DNA from: Flavobacterium panici
GTDB lineage: Bacteria; Bacteroidota; Bacteroidia; Flavobacteriales; Flavobacteriaceae
Direction: 5' to 3'
Assembly (NCBI RefSeq): GCF_903819335.1
Contig: NZ_CAIJDE010000063.1
Coordinates: 1-64,000 of the forward strand
DNA length: 64,000 nt
Part shown: piece after piece, positions 25,807 to 34,994 of the stretch
Numbering within the stretch: the stretch's first letter is position 1
Layout: every line of letters starts with the position of its first letter
Notes under the pieces: generated by a model
The model's input: the letters and a program-made list of their open reading frames with translations, nothing else
What the model was told of the DNA's origin: nothing
Databases searched by the model: none
Made by a program: the position numbers and the translations under genes

Positions 25807-26670
25807 CTATTTATTTAAATGTTTAAACCACTGCCCGACGTTTTTTTTCCAAATGAAAAAATCTGAGGGCAGAACTTTAAAAAAGTCCAGATTATTTTTG
25901 ATTTCATTAAAAGTTGAACCTTTAACAAACGCCAGTTTTTTCCATTTTTCCGGTTCCATATAAAAGAAGTTTCGCATGCTTTTATAGTTGCACTCGTTTA
26001 CAGTTTCCCATTTATTCAGGAATTCTTCTTTATTGATATCCGTATCATGTCCCCAATTGTTAAACTTCATTTCCAGTTCTTCTTTTGTTCTGGATATGCA
26101 TTCGTGTAAAATTGGCCCTTTAAAATAAATGATTCTTTTACGGGTTTGTCTTCCTATTTTATAACTAGGATAGTTTGTAGCCACCATGATTTTGGTCGGC
26201 TTTTTAACATACAATACTCCTTTATCCAATCTTTTATAAAGGTTTATAAGGCATGGAGAAATCTGAACCTGATTTTTTTCGGGATTATCCAGAAAATGAT
26301 TTTTTGACTTTAAAAATTTTACAAATCCTTTAAAATCTAAAAAATATTCATCTGCATCTAATTGAATGAGCCAGTTTCCTATACCCATTTTATCGGCAAG
26401 AATTTTTCTTTCCAAAACTTCACACTGCATGCTGGTCAGTTCCGGATGATAAAAATTATCTTCTAGTATTTCTATTTTAGAATCGACATCAATCGTCCTC
26501 AACCATTGAAAAAAATCGTCTTCTATAACAAAAGATTCTCCTTTCCAGGTCTTTCTTTCTTTATCAATTGCTAAAAAAATTGAGTCAGATTCTTTATATA
26601 CTTGTGGAATAGCAATTTTAAGCAATTCATAATCATACGACACTAAAAATCCGACCTGAATTTTTTTCAT
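25807..26670 (-). CDS. Family 2-like glycosyltransferase
   Basis: This 287-aa protein has a central QLDADEYF motif as in GT-A enzymes and a C-terminal part rich in aromatic residues. The N-terminus (KIQVGFLVSYDYELLKIAIP) differs from the standard GT2 start, so it belongs to a divergent branch. It is presumably part of the surface polysaccharide set. It is convergent with the GT4 gene, with only 3 bp between stop codons. Confidence 0.75.
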   Translation of the reverse strand: MKKIQVGFLVSYDYELLKIAIPQVYKESDSIFLAIDKERKTWKGESFVIEDDFFQWLRTIDVDSKIEILEDNFYHPELTSMQCEVLERKILADKMGIGNWLIQLDADEYFLDFKGFVKFLKSKNHFLDNPEKNQVQISPCLINLYKRLDKGVLYVKKPTKIMVATNYPSYKIGRQTRKRIIYFKGPILHECISRTKEELEMKFNNWGHDTDINKEEFLNKWETVNECNYKSMRNFFYMEPEKWKKLAFVKGSTFNEIKNNLDFFKVLPSDFFIWKKNVGQWFKHLNK

Positions 26671-26763
26671 TTAATTAAATTTGTTAGGGGCAAAGATAAA
26701 AACATTCCGAAATTATCTACGAAATTTGCTTTCGAATTTTTAAGATAATTTTAACTTAAACAT

Positions 26764-26771
26764 TATCTTTG
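26764..26771 (+). promoter_or_regulatory. -7 box upstream of the GT2 gene at 26790
   Basis: TATCTTTG matches TAnnTTTG and ends 18 bp before the ATG. Reading from the TTG inside it would be an artificial start. No clear -33 element is seen. Confidence 0.5.
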
Positions 26772-26789
26772 CATTATAAAACAAAAACC

Positions 26790-27809
26790 ATGCAAATTCT
26801 TCAATTTCCTGAAATTTCTGTGATAATTCCTGTGTTTAATGCAGCTTCATTTTTGCACGAAAGCATTGAAAGTATCTTAAGTCAAACATTCTCAGATTTT
26901 GAACTTATCATATTAAACGATAAATCTACTGATGAAAGTTTAGAAATAATTAAAAAATTTCAAGCTAAAGATAATCGAATAATTATTATAGACAAAGAAC
27001 AGAATGTTGGACCTGCAAACCTTAGGAATGAAGGTATTAACGCTGCAAAAGGCACTTATATTGCATTGATGGATGCTGATGATATTGCTTTGCCAACCCG
27101 TTTTGAAAAACAAATTGAAGTATTAAAAAACAATTCGGAAATTGGAGTTTGCGGAACATGGTTCACCTTTTTTGGATCAAAAAAAGATAAAATCATAAAG
27201 CATAATACAAATCCTGATGCTATAAAAGTATCTTTTTTACACAGTTGTAACATCGGGAATCCAACTGTAATGTTTAAGAAAGAGGTTTTAAGAGATTTAA
27301 AATTCGATAACGATTATGTTCCTGTCGAAGATTATGATTTATGGAGCAGATTATTGGCGAAAACTAACTTTTATAATATTCCTGAATCTCTATTAAATTA
27401 CAGACAGCACAATAACAATATCAGTAAAACAAAAATTGATAATGTAAACCGGTCTGTAAAAAGAGTTAAAGTAAATCAATTGGCTTCGCTTGAAATTGAT
27501 CCTGCTGATCCAAAAATTGATTTTTACCTAAATGCTGTTTCGTTTAAAAAAGGTCTTTCTCCAGAAGAAATTATCGAAACTATTAATGCGTCAAAATTCC
27601 TGCTTTTGCAAAATGAAAAGTTGAGATATTTTAATCATGAGATTTTTCAAAAGCATATCACTAAAAATTTAATCCGCATTGTTCGAAATGCAGGTTCTTA
27701 TAAACTTTCATTTTATAAGCATTTGAAAAATAACGAAGGGGCATTATTCCAAAAAATAAACTTCGTTGATAAAGTGATTCTTTATTTTAAATCGCTAACC
27801 GGGAAGTAA
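26790..27809 (+). CDS. Family 2 glycosyltransferase
   Basis: This 339-aa GT-A enzyme starts with ISVIIPVFNAASFLHESIES, followed by LNDKSTDES and the MDADD metal motif near residue 95. A later VPVEDYDLWSRL motif is typical of GT2 enzymes of capsule and LPS clusters. I start at ATG 26790 (MQILQFPEI). It ends 3 bp from the stop of the convergent GT2 gene at 27813. Confidence 0.92.
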   Translation: MQILQFPEISVIIPVFNAASFLHESIESILSQTFSDFELIILNDKSTDESLEIIKKFQAKDNRIIIIDKEQNVGPANLRNEGINAAKGTYIALMDADDIALPTRFEKQIEVLKNNSEIGVCGTWFTFFGSKKDKIIKHNTNPDAIKVSFLHSCNIGNPTVMFKKEVLRDLKFDNDYVPVEDYDLWSRLLAKTNFYNIPESLLNYRQHNNNISKTKIDNVNRSVKRVKVNQLASLEIDPADPKIDFYLNAVSFKKGLSPEEIIETINASKFLLLQNEKLRYFNHEIFQKHITKNLIRIVRNAGSYKLSFYKHLKNNEGALFQKINFVDKVILYFKSLTGK

Positions 27810-27812
27810 TAA

Positions 27813-28781
27813 TTATATATTTGTTTTAATATAACGCCACAGGTATTTCATTTTTAATGACAAGCTGGCTTTATCTAAAAATTCATTTATAGCGTTTTCA
27901 TGATCTTTGCCGTTTTTGAATTCTTTGTTTTTACGTAATTTCAAAGCCTCAAAAGCCGAAGCTTTTAGCAAAGTTTCCAAAACTCTTTTAATGTTTTGTG
28001 TCCTGGACTGCGGAATGTTATCAAATATCTCTTTTAAATTCAGATAAGATGAATAACGTTGCAGGAATGGTGTCTGCAAAGAATAAATTCCGCCTGAATG
28101 CCATCTGTAAACTGCGCCTTGAAAATTCAGGAAAGCTCCTTTTCCGTTACAAAGAGCTAAAGCATAAAGCGTGTTATCTTTACTGTATTGGAACTTTTTG
28201 TAATCTAAAGGATCAACTGCATCTTTTTTGAAAACGCTCGTTAAAGTATAAGTACAATACGGCTTAAAAATAGTATTAAAATCAATTGTGTATATGTCTG
28301 GCAAAGTGCTGTTAAAATCGTTTGGTATTAATTCAGCTTCTTTTTTAGTATAAAAATCAGTCCATGTAATTACATACTCTGAATTGTTTTCTAAAAAATC
28401 AACTTGCTTTTGCAGTTTTAATTCATCAATCCAATAATCGTCTCCTTCGCACAATGCAATATATTTTCCTTGTGCTTTTGGAAAAGTAAAATCACTCCAT
28501 ATATTAACCTCTTTTTTAGAATACTGATTTTCTTTCTGTAAAATTGGTTTTATTATTAAAGGGTATTTTACAGCAAAATCATTAATTACAGATTCAGTAT
28601 TATCTGTCGAAGCATCATCATGCACGATTATTTCAAATGGAAATGTAGTTTTTTGAATTAAAAATCCGTTTAGCGTTTCACCTATAAAACTTTCATGATT
28701 AAATGTGGTGCAAATAATACTTACTAAAGGATTTGTATTACTATTTTCCCAACTTGAAACGATATCGTTTTGATCTCTCAT
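27813..28781 (-). CDS. Family 2 glycosyltransferase
   Basis: This 322-aa GT-A enzyme has PLVSIICTTFNHESFIGETL, HDDASTDNT and the CEGDDYWID metal motif, a subgroup often seen in O-antigen and capsule loci. It lies 87 bp after the NeuD-type acyltransferase on the same strand and may be the last gene of the acyl-sugar operon. It could therefore transfer the modified sugar, which is inference from position. Confidence 0.9.
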   Translation of the reverse strand: MRDQNDIVSSWENSNTNPLVSIICTTFNHESFIGETLNGFLIQKTTFPFEIIVHDDASTDNTESVINDFAVKYPLIIKPILQKENQYSKKEVNIWSDFTFPKAQGKYIALCEGDDYWIDELKLQKQVDFLENNSEYVITWTDFYTKKEAELIPNDFNSTLPDIYTIDFNTIFKPYCTYTLTSVFKKDAVDPLDYKKFQYSKDNTLYALALCNGKGAFLNFQGAVYRWHSGGIYSLQTPFLQRYSSYLNLKEIFDNIPQSRTQNIKRVLETLLKASAFEALKLRKNKEFKNGKDHENAINEFLDKASLSLKMKYLWRYIKTNI

Positions 28782-28868
28782 ATTTGAATTTATTCACTAA
28801 ACAAAACCTAGCAATATTGCCATCATTATTTTATGATTTACAAAAATCTAAGTCTTTAGTAAGGATTT

Positions 28869-29504
28869 TTAAAACTCCATTTTTTTTGCAGGAACGCCAA
28901 AAACAGTAGTATTTTCTTTTACGTTTTTAATAACAAGGCTCGCAGCTCCAACTGTTGCGCCTTTTCTAACGATAACATTAGGTAAAACTGTAGATCGTGT
29001 ATTTAAGCATACTTCTTCTTCTAAAACAGCATAACCTCCCGTAAAACTATAGGCATTTATATGACACCATTTACCAATTTTAGAATCGTGCCCAATGGCT
29101 ACAAATCCCTGAATTGTTACAAAATCATCAAGTACACAGTCATTGCTTATATTAGAATACATGAATATAATTATACCGTTACCCAATTTTACGTTTGATG
29201 TAAAAACTACCGTTGGGTGAATCAAATTAATAAACTGACCTCCTTTTGATAAAATTATTTCGACATAATGTTTTTTCCATTTCAGATCTCCAAGTGCGCA
29301 AACAAATACATCATTATCCTGAATTTCATAATTTTCTACTGATGAAATGATTGCAGGGTAATTTTCAAAACCGTCTAAAGCATCTAATTTATCATCTAAG
29401 AAACCTTTTATAGTATATTCAGTATTATAGCCTGAACATTGTCTTGCAAGCCCACATACCTCACGGCCGTATCCTCTTGCTCCTATTATGATTAAATTTT
29501 TCAT
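28869..29504 (-). CDS. NeuD-family sugar O/N-acyltransferase
   Basis: This 211-aa enzyme has an N-terminal Rossmann-like region (NLIIIGARGYGREVCGLARQ) and a C-terminal left-handed beta helix with hexapeptide repeats (GNGIIIFMYSNISNDCVLDD and GATVGAASLVIKNV). Members such as PglD, VioB and NeuD acylate amino sugars, usually with acetyl-CoA. Here it follows a second KAS III by 2 bp in an ACP-containing operon, so the donor may be an unusual acyl-ACP or acyl-CoA. Confidence 0.86.
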   Translation of the reverse strand: MKNLIIIGARGYGREVCGLARQCSGYNTEYTIKGFLDDKLDALDGFENYPAIISSVENYEIQDNDVFVCALGDLKWKKHYVEIILSKGGQFINLIHPTVVFTSNVKLGNGIIIFMYSNISNDCVLDDFVTIQGFVAIGHDSKIGKWCHINAYSFTGGYAVLEEEVCLNTRSTVLPNVIVRKGATVGAASLVIKNVKENTTVFGVPAKKMEF

Positions 29505-29506
29505 CT

Positions 29507-30514
29507 TTAAATTATTAAGTTACAAGCAGCCCAGGAATATCCTACGCCAAATCCTGCCAATATCAAATTCTTGGATTCTGTTAATTTCCCTTGCTCTTGA
29601 GCTTCATATAAAGCAATCGGAATTGTTGATGAAACTGTATTTCCACACTCTTCCATAGCAATAAAAAATTTCTCTTCGGGAATTTTTATTTTCTTTCTCA
29701 GGTGATTAAGCATGTATTTATTTGCCTGATGAAAGATATATAAATCGATATCCTCTTTAGTTAAATTCGATTTCTCTAAAATAGCTTCCGTAAGTTTCGG
29801 AACAAATTCTCCTGTAAAATTGAAAATTTCTGCACCGTTCATGTACAAATTTTTATCATTTCGAACGTTTCCATATTCATCGTGAATATCTTCATTTTCA
29901 TTAGAAACCGGAAAACGCATTCCGCCTTGTTTTACAATTAAGTTTTCAGCCCCTTTTCCATCTGTTCCAAAAATAAATTTACCAAGAGAACAAAATCCTT
30001 CTTCGCTTGATATTAATGTTGCAGCAGCGGCGTCTCCAAAAATAGTTTTGTTACTTTTATCTTTATGATGAATAAATTTAGAATAGGTTTCGGAGGTAAT
30101 CAGCAAAACATTTTTTGCCATTTCACCAGCTATTAAACCTTTTGCTAAGCTTAATCCATAAACAAATCCCGAACATCCAAGGTTAAAATCTAAAGCTCCA
30201 ATTGATGTATTTAGTCCTAATTTGTCCTGAATAATACAAGCCGTTGTAGGCAAGAAATAATCTGGACTTTGGGTACAAAATAACAAGTAATCAATAGTCG
30301 ATTTGTCGATATTGTGTTCTGCAAATAATCGTTCTGCAGCTTTTACTGCCATATCAGATGAAAATTCATCTTTTGCACTTATGTGTCTTGAATTGATTCC
30401 CGTTTTAGAACTGATTTTTTCAATATCCCATTCCGGAAATTCTTTATTTATTAAATCATTCGACAGAACTTCTTCTGGAAGATAATAAGATATGGCTTTT
30501 ATATTAGCTTTCAT
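29507..30514 (-). CDS. 3-oxoacyl-ACP synthase III family protein (second copy)
   Basis: This 335-aa thiolase-fold enzyme has the KAS III Cys-His-Asn triad in LGCSGFVYG, FHQANKYML and ECGNTVSST. It would condense an acyl primer with malonyl-ACP. It overlaps the Rieske gene by 11 bp and is 2 bp from the acyltransferase gene, so it belongs to a tight operon away from housekeeping fatty acid genes. With the paralogue at 32337 it suggests two condensation steps or two primers, which is inference. Confidence 0.92.
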   Translation of the reverse strand: MKANIKAISYYLPEEVLSNDLINKEFPEWDIEKISSKTGINSRHISAKDEFSSDMAVKAAERLFAEHNIDKSTIDYLLFCTQSPDYFLPTTACIIQDKLGLNTSIGALDFNLGCSGFVYGLSLAKGLIAGEMAKNVLLITSETYSKFIHHKDKSNKTIFGDAAAATLISSEEGFCSLGKFIFGTDGKGAENLIVKQGGMRFPVSNENEDIHDEYGNVRNDKNLYMNGAEIFNFTGEFVPKLTEAILEKSNLTKEDIDLYIFHQANKYMLNHLRKKIKIPEEKFFIAMEECGNTVSSTIPIALYEAQEQGKLTESKNLILAGFGVGYSWAACNLII

Positions 30515-31592
30515 TTTCCAGGAATTTTAAATATTGTTTTTGAAAATGATGTACTCGTTCTTCTTCATCAGAAAGTTTTCCTGATAAATTGGTATGTCTT
30601 ACGCCTTGCTGAACAAGCTGACAAACTGTTTTATCTTCATCAAAAACCTGTCTGTTAAAACCAATTAAAGATTCTTCAAAAGCTTTAATTACAATTGGAG
30701 TTTTTTCAGAATCAGCTGTAGCGGTTGTAAAAACATAACTTGTAAATTTTGTACTGTCTGGTGTAATTGGTTCAATTAAAGAATAATTAAACGAAATACC
30801 GTGTGTACTTGATATCAACAAATTAGGAAAAATCAATATATGTTTGTAGCCTTCAATATCGTAACTTCTTGGTGAATAATAGGAATTGATTTTTTTATAT
30901 CCTCCTTTATCTTTTACGATATTCAAATCACTGGTCCAGCTTGAATTAGTTTTATCAAAAGTAAAATCTAATCCCGAAGGTTCTAATTTAGCAAGAGTTT
31001 CAGCATGAACTAAACCCACGTGATAACTTTCCAGCGTATTTTCGACAATCACTTTCCAGTTTGCATTTATTTCCATAGAATTAACATCAATTCTATTTCC
31101 TAAACTTAATGACATTGTTTTTAATTCATCATAAAATACGCCTATAAAATCTTCTAAAGGCTCAATGTCTTCATCTAAAGAAACAAAACATAAATCTCCG
31201 CAAAATGAAATTTTAAACTCCTTTAATTTCATTTCGCAAAGTTCTTCTTTAGAGAATTTTTTAAACAAAGGTTTTTTCGGAATTCCGCTTGGAATTCCGT
31301 TTTTATCATACGCCCATCCATGATAAGGACAAACCAAAGGTCTGTTTCCAGATGCTTCTTGCTGAATTATGGAAAAACGGTGTGAACAAACGTTTAAAAA
31401 TGATTTAATCTCTCCTCTCACATTTTGAACCACAACTGGTATGCCTGCAATTTTTAAAGCAATGAAGTCATTATCATTTAAAAAATCAGATCTGAATCCC
31501 ACAAAATGCCACACTTTTTTAAAAAGCATATTGTTTTCTTGCCCAAAAACAGCATCATCATAATAATGAAAAGCAGGTATGTTTGAATTCAT
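30504..31592 (-). CDS. Rieske non-haem iron oxygenase
   Basis: This 362-aa protein resembles the alpha subunit of aromatic ring-hydroxylating dioxygenases. The Rieske 2Fe-2S ligands are in CSHRF and CPYHGWAYD. The catalytic iron site is ESYHVGLVH, a His-x4-His motif. Such enzymes insert oxygen or demethylate a substrate using an external reductase, which is not seen nearby. Its place between an SDR and a KAS III suggests hydroxylation of an acyl chain or sugar rather than aromatic degradation. Confidence 0.9.
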   Translation of the reverse strand: MNSNIPAFHYYDDAVFGQENNMLFKKVWHFVGFRSDFLNDNDFIALKIAGIPVVVQNVRGEIKSFLNVCSHRFSIIQQEASGNRPLVCPYHGWAYDKNGIPSGIPKKPLFKKFSKEELCEMKLKEFKISFCGDLCFVSLDEDIEPLEDFIGVFYDELKTMSLSLGNRIDVNSMEINANWKVIVENTLESYHVGLVHAETLAKLEPSGLDFTFDKTNSSWTSDLNIVKDKGGYKKINSYYSPRSYDIEGYKHILIFPNLLISSTHGISFNYSLIEPITPDSTKFTSYVFTTATADSEKTPIVIKAFEESLIGFNRQVFDEDKTVCQLVQQGVRHTNLSGKLSDEEERVHHFQKQYLKFLENES

Positions 31593-31597
31593 AATTT

Positions 31598-32335
31598 TTA
31601 TTTTAATGTGAATCCGCCATCAATAATTAAGTCAGAACCTGTCATCCATTTACTCATATCACTTAATAAATACATAACCAGTCCGGCAACATCTGATGGT
31701 TCTCCATATCCCAGCGGATATTCTAATTCAGCTTTTTTCAATTCTTCTTCAGAAGCTGCATCACTTGCCTGTTCCGTCATTGCTGTTTTAACAATTCCGG
31801 GGCAAATGCTGTTTGATCTAATTCCCTGCGGAGCCAGCTCTGTAGCCAATACTTTAGAAAAAGATATTAAGGCGGCTTTTGATGCTGCATACATAGCAGT
31901 TCCACCCACGCCTAGTTTTGAGGAAATGGATGATATAAAAACAAGAGATGCTTTTTTATTCAGCAATTTCTTTTTGATTAGTTTTTGACTTAGAATAACA
32001 TTACTATCAAAGTTTACAGAAAAAACAGCATCTATTTTACTTTCGTTCAAAAATTTAACTGGCAGATATTCTACAATACCAGCATTAAAAATAACGCCGT
32101 CATAAGGTAAACTTTGCGCAATTAATTCATCAATATCTGCAGGCTTAGAAAGGTCAACAGCATGTATTTTGTGGCCGCTTCCGCTTAATAATGAAATGGT
32201 TTCCTGCAGTTTTTCTACATTTCTTCCTACTATAGTAACAGTTGCTCCTAATTTTGAAGCCGAAATTGCAATTTCTCTTCCAATTCCCTGAGATGCGCCT
32301 GTAACTAATATATTTTTATCTTGTAATGTAATCAT
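31598..32335 (-). CDS. SDR family oxidoreductase, FabG-like
   Basis: This 245-aa short-chain dehydrogenase/reductase has the NAD(P) motif VTGASQGIGREIAI, the NAG motif, catalytic Ser in ISSISSK and YAASK. The C-terminus (GSDLIIDGGFTLK) is typical of FabG-type ketoreductases. In this operon it would reduce the 3-ketoacyl-ACP made by the KAS III enzymes to a 3-hydroxyacyl-ACP. It lies 1 bp after one KAS III gene and 5 bp before the Rieske gene. Confidence 0.93.
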   Translation of the reverse strand: MITLQDKNILVTGASQGIGREIAISASKLGATVTIVGRNVEKLQETISLLSGSGHKIHAVDLSKPADIDELIAQSLPYDGVIFNAGIVEYLPVKFLNESKIDAVFSVNFDSNVILSQKLIKKKLLNKKASLVFISSISSKLGVGGTAMYAASKAALISFSKVLATELAPQGIRSNSICPGIVKTAMTEQASDAASEEELKKAELEYPLGYGEPSDVAGLVMYLLSDMSKWMTGSDLIIDGGFTLK

Positions 32336-32336
32336 T

Positions 32337-33392
32337 CTATAATTCGATTAAATCCAGAACCTCTATTTTACAATTTTCAACAAACACAGTTCCCCATGAT
32401 AATCCCACACCAAAACCGCACATTAATAAATTAGAAGACTTATTTTCTATTTTATCTTTTAATTCTGATACTATTGTCAACGGAATTGTAGCTGAAGAAG
32501 TGTTCCCAAAATGTTGTAATGAATACGGAACTTTTTCAACTGGAAGTTTTAACTTTTTGGCAATCATTTTATTCATCATCAAATTTGCCTGATGAAAAAT
32601 AAAATAATCTATTTTTTCTTTATCAATCGCGTATTTTTCCAATAACTTATTTACGGTTTTAGGCCCTTGCGAAATTCCAAAGCCAAAAACGTCCATACCA
32701 TCAAGAACTAAATCGCAGGAATTTCGGCTAATTCCTTCTTCAATAATTTTTATTTCTAAAGAATCAGCGTTTATTCTGTTTCTTGATCCTCCATCGGGTA
32801 CAATAATGGTTTTATAACCTGACCCATCTGTTCCTAAATCAAAAAGAAAGTTTCCAGTATTTTCATTAAGTTCAAATGCAGTTGCGCTTCCGGCATCTCC
32901 AAAAAGCGGCAATGTACTTTTATCCTTATCTGAAACAATTTTACTAATTGTATCTCCTGCCAAAAGCAAACCTTTTTTTAAACCTGTTGCTTTCATCATT
33001 CCTGCAATAATAGACATTCCGTATACATATCCTGAACATCCTAGCGGAACATCAAAAGCAATACAATTGGTAGATAAACCTAATCTGTCCTGAAGAATAG
33101 CGGCAGAAACTGGCAAAATATAATCGCCTGTTTGTGAAACAAAAACAAGAATTTCGATTTCGTCTTTCTGCCAGTTTAAATCTTTAATTAGTTTTTCGGC
33201 AGATTCACAGCATAAATCAGACGTGCAAATTTCTTTTGAAGCAATGCGTCGTTCTTCAACTCCTGTTACATCTATAAATTTTTGAATTTCTTCCTTTGTC
33301 AATATATCCAAGTCAATATTGCGTTCCTTATTTTTAGGAACACAGCAAGAAATACCTTTTATTACAATATCATTTATTGAAAAAACGGCCAT
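32337..33392 (-). CDS. 3-oxoacyl-ACP synthase III family protein (first copy)
   Basis: This 351-aa KAS III-type enzyme has its triad in LGCSGYVYG, FHQANLMMN and HFGNTSSAT. It starts 4 bp after the ACP gene and stops 1 bp before the SDR gene. It is clearly related to, but not a close copy of, the KAS III at 29507. The partner ACP beside it suggests a dedicated small acyl pathway. Confidence 0.92.
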   Translation of the reverse strand: MAVFSINDIVIKGISCCVPKNKERNIDLDILTKEEIQKFIDVTGVEERRIASKEICTSDLCCESAEKLIKDLNWQKDEIEILVFVSQTGDYILPVSAAILQDRLGLSTNCIAFDVPLGCSGYVYGMSIIAGMMKATGLKKGLLLAGDTISKIVSDKDKSTLPLFGDAGSATAFELNENTGNFLFDLGTDGSGYKTIIVPDGGSRNRINADSLEIKIIEEGISRNSCDLVLDGMDVFGFGISQGPKTVNKLLEKYAIDKEKIDYFIFHQANLMMNKMIAKKLKLPVEKVPYSLQHFGNTSSATIPLTIVSELKDKIENKSSNLLMCGFGVGLSWGTVFVENCKIEVLDLIEL

Positions 33393-33396
33393 TTAA

Positions 33397-33627
33397 TTAT
33401 CCTTTATTTTTAATTATTTCGAAGATATCATTTAATGAATCTGAAGATTTAATATCATCTCCCGTTAACTTCACAGAATATTCCTCATCAGCCATTGCAA
33501 TTAATGATAAAGCTGTCAATGAGTTCCACTCATCTAAATCTCTAAAAACAGTTTCCTGAGTGATTAAAGCCGCATCTGTATCATCTAAAATATCTGCAAA
33601 ATTTTTCAAAAAAGCGTTGATTTCCAT
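33397..33627 (-). CDS. Acyl carrier protein
   Basis: This 76-aa acidic protein has the ACP fold pattern. The phosphopantetheine serine lies in DEWNSLTAL, where housekeeping AcpP has DSL. The changed motif points to a specialised carrier rather than AcpP. It is the first gene of the operon, 4 bp before a KAS III. A 21-bp dyad lies upstream at 33732-33752. Confidence 0.9.
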   Translation of the reverse strand: MEINAFLKNFADILDDTDAALITQETVFRDLDEWNSLTALSLIAMADEEYSVKLTGDDIKSSDSLNDIFEIIKNKG

Positions 33628-33731
33628 AGTAATCCTATAATTTATTTTTGTTTATTCTTTAATGTTGATTTTCGAAAACATCAAAAAGCATTCCTATAAT
33701 TTCACAAAAACCACTTAAAACCTTGTTTGTC

Positions 33732-33752
33732 AAGCACGTTAATAACGTGTTT
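33732..33752. promoter_or_regulatory. Palindrome between the divergent ACP operon and aminotransferase gene
   Basis: CACGTTAATAACGTG (33735-33749) is a perfect palindrome with a 3-nt centre, extended by AAG/TTT-like outer bases to 21 bp. It lies midway between the two divergent starts. It could be an operator for both directions. No matching regulator gene is visible nearby. Confidence 0.45.
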
Positions 33753-33878
33753 AACTACCGTCAATGTTATAATAGTTATTAATGTCAAAAATTAAGGTTT
33801 CTTTTCCTAATTTTACCCCGCAAATATAACAATAGTTTATCCGTAATGATAAATTAAACTCATTAAATCCATAATTAA

Positions 33879-34955
33879 ATGATTCCTGTAACCAAAACTT
33901 TTTTGCCCCCGCAAGAAGAATATAATTCTTATGTAAAACGTGCATGGGATAAAGTTTGGCTAACAAATAGAGGCGAACTTACTTTAGAATTAGAAGATAA
34001 ACTTAAAAATCTTCTTGGCGTTTCTAATTTGATAATTACTAATAACGGTACAATTCCTATTCAAATTGCCTTAAAACTGTTTGGAGAAGGCGGTGAAATC
34101 ATTACAACACCATTTTCATATGTTGCCACATCTGCGGCAATTGTTTGGGAAAACTGTAAGCCTGTATTTGTAGATATCAATCCGGATTATTTAACAATTG
34201 ACGAAACCAAAATTGAAGCTGCAATAACACCCAAAACAACTGCCATATTAGCAACTCATGTTTTTGGAAATCCTTGTGATGTTATTGCTATCGAAAATAT
34301 TGCAAAAAAACACAATCTAAAAGTTATTTATGATGCTGCACATTGTTTTGGAGTTAAATTCAACAATCAGTCTGTATTTAATTTTGGAGATGTAAGCACT
34401 TGTAGTTTTCATGCCACTAAATTATTTCATACCGGAGAAGGCGGCGCTATGTTTTGCAACGATGCAGCCATTTTTCACCAACTTTATTACAGTCATAATT
34501 TTGGTCATAATGGTCCTTTAGCTTTTCATGGTTTAGGAATAAATGCTAAAATTTCTGAGTTACAGTCTGCATTAGGCCTGGCGGTTCTTCCATATATGGA
34601 CCATATTATTTCTGAAAGAAAAAAAGTGGTTGATTTCTATAATAACAATTTAAATTTCAATACTGTAAAAACTTTAAAAATAAGAGAAAACACAGAATGG
34701 AATTATAGTTATTATCCTGTAATTTTAGATTCTGAAGAAACTTTATTAAAAGTTTTGGAAGCTTTAGCAAATGACAATATAATTCCCCGACGTTATTTTT
34801 ATCCTTCTTTGAATACTATAGAATATACAAAAGGAGAAAAAATGCCTGTTTCTGAATCTATCGCATCGCGAATTTTATGTTTACCGCTTTATGTGGGAAT
34901 TTCTGAAGCAGATTTAAAAAATATAACTCAAATTATAAATACACAAACATCGTAA
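33879..34955 (+). CDS. DegT/DnrJ/EryC1/StrS sugar aminotransferase, VioA-like
   Basis: This 358-aa PLP enzyme makes amino sugars from nucleotide 4-keto (or 3-keto) sugars. The PLP lysine lies in SFHATKLFHTGEGGAMF, close to the pattern I remember for VioA, which makes dTDP-4-amino-4,6-dideoxyglucose. The cofactor region TNNGTIPIQIALKL is also present. It is divergent from the ACP/KAS III operon, 251 bp away, and probably provides the amino group that the acyl unit is attached to. The nucleotide-sugar genes before this step are not in the window. Confidence 0.9.
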   Translation: MIPVTKTFLPPQEEYNSYVKRAWDKVWLTNRGELTLELEDKLKNLLGVSNLIITNNGTIPIQIALKLFGEGGEIITTPFSYVATSAAIVWENCKPVFVDINPDYLTIDETKIEAAITPKTTAILATHVFGNPCDVIAIENIAKKHNLKVIYDAAHCFGVKFNNQSVFNFGDVSTCSFHATKLFHTGEGGAMFCNDAAIFHQLYYSHNFGHNGPLAFHGLGINAKISELQSALGLAVLPYMDHIISERKKVVDFYNNNLNFNTVKTLKIRENTEWNYSYYPVILDSEETLLKVLEALANDNIIPRRYFYPSLNTIEYTKGEKMPVSESIASRILCLPLYVGISEADLKNITQIINTQTS

Positions 34956-34994
34956 TACAGAGCATTATTCTGTTATTATTAAAATATTTAGGTC

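Noticed and set aside
31608..31988. Plus-strand frame of 126 codons
   Set aside because: It lies fully antisense to the SDR gene, whose catalytic motifs are intact, and its protein shows no recognisable domain.
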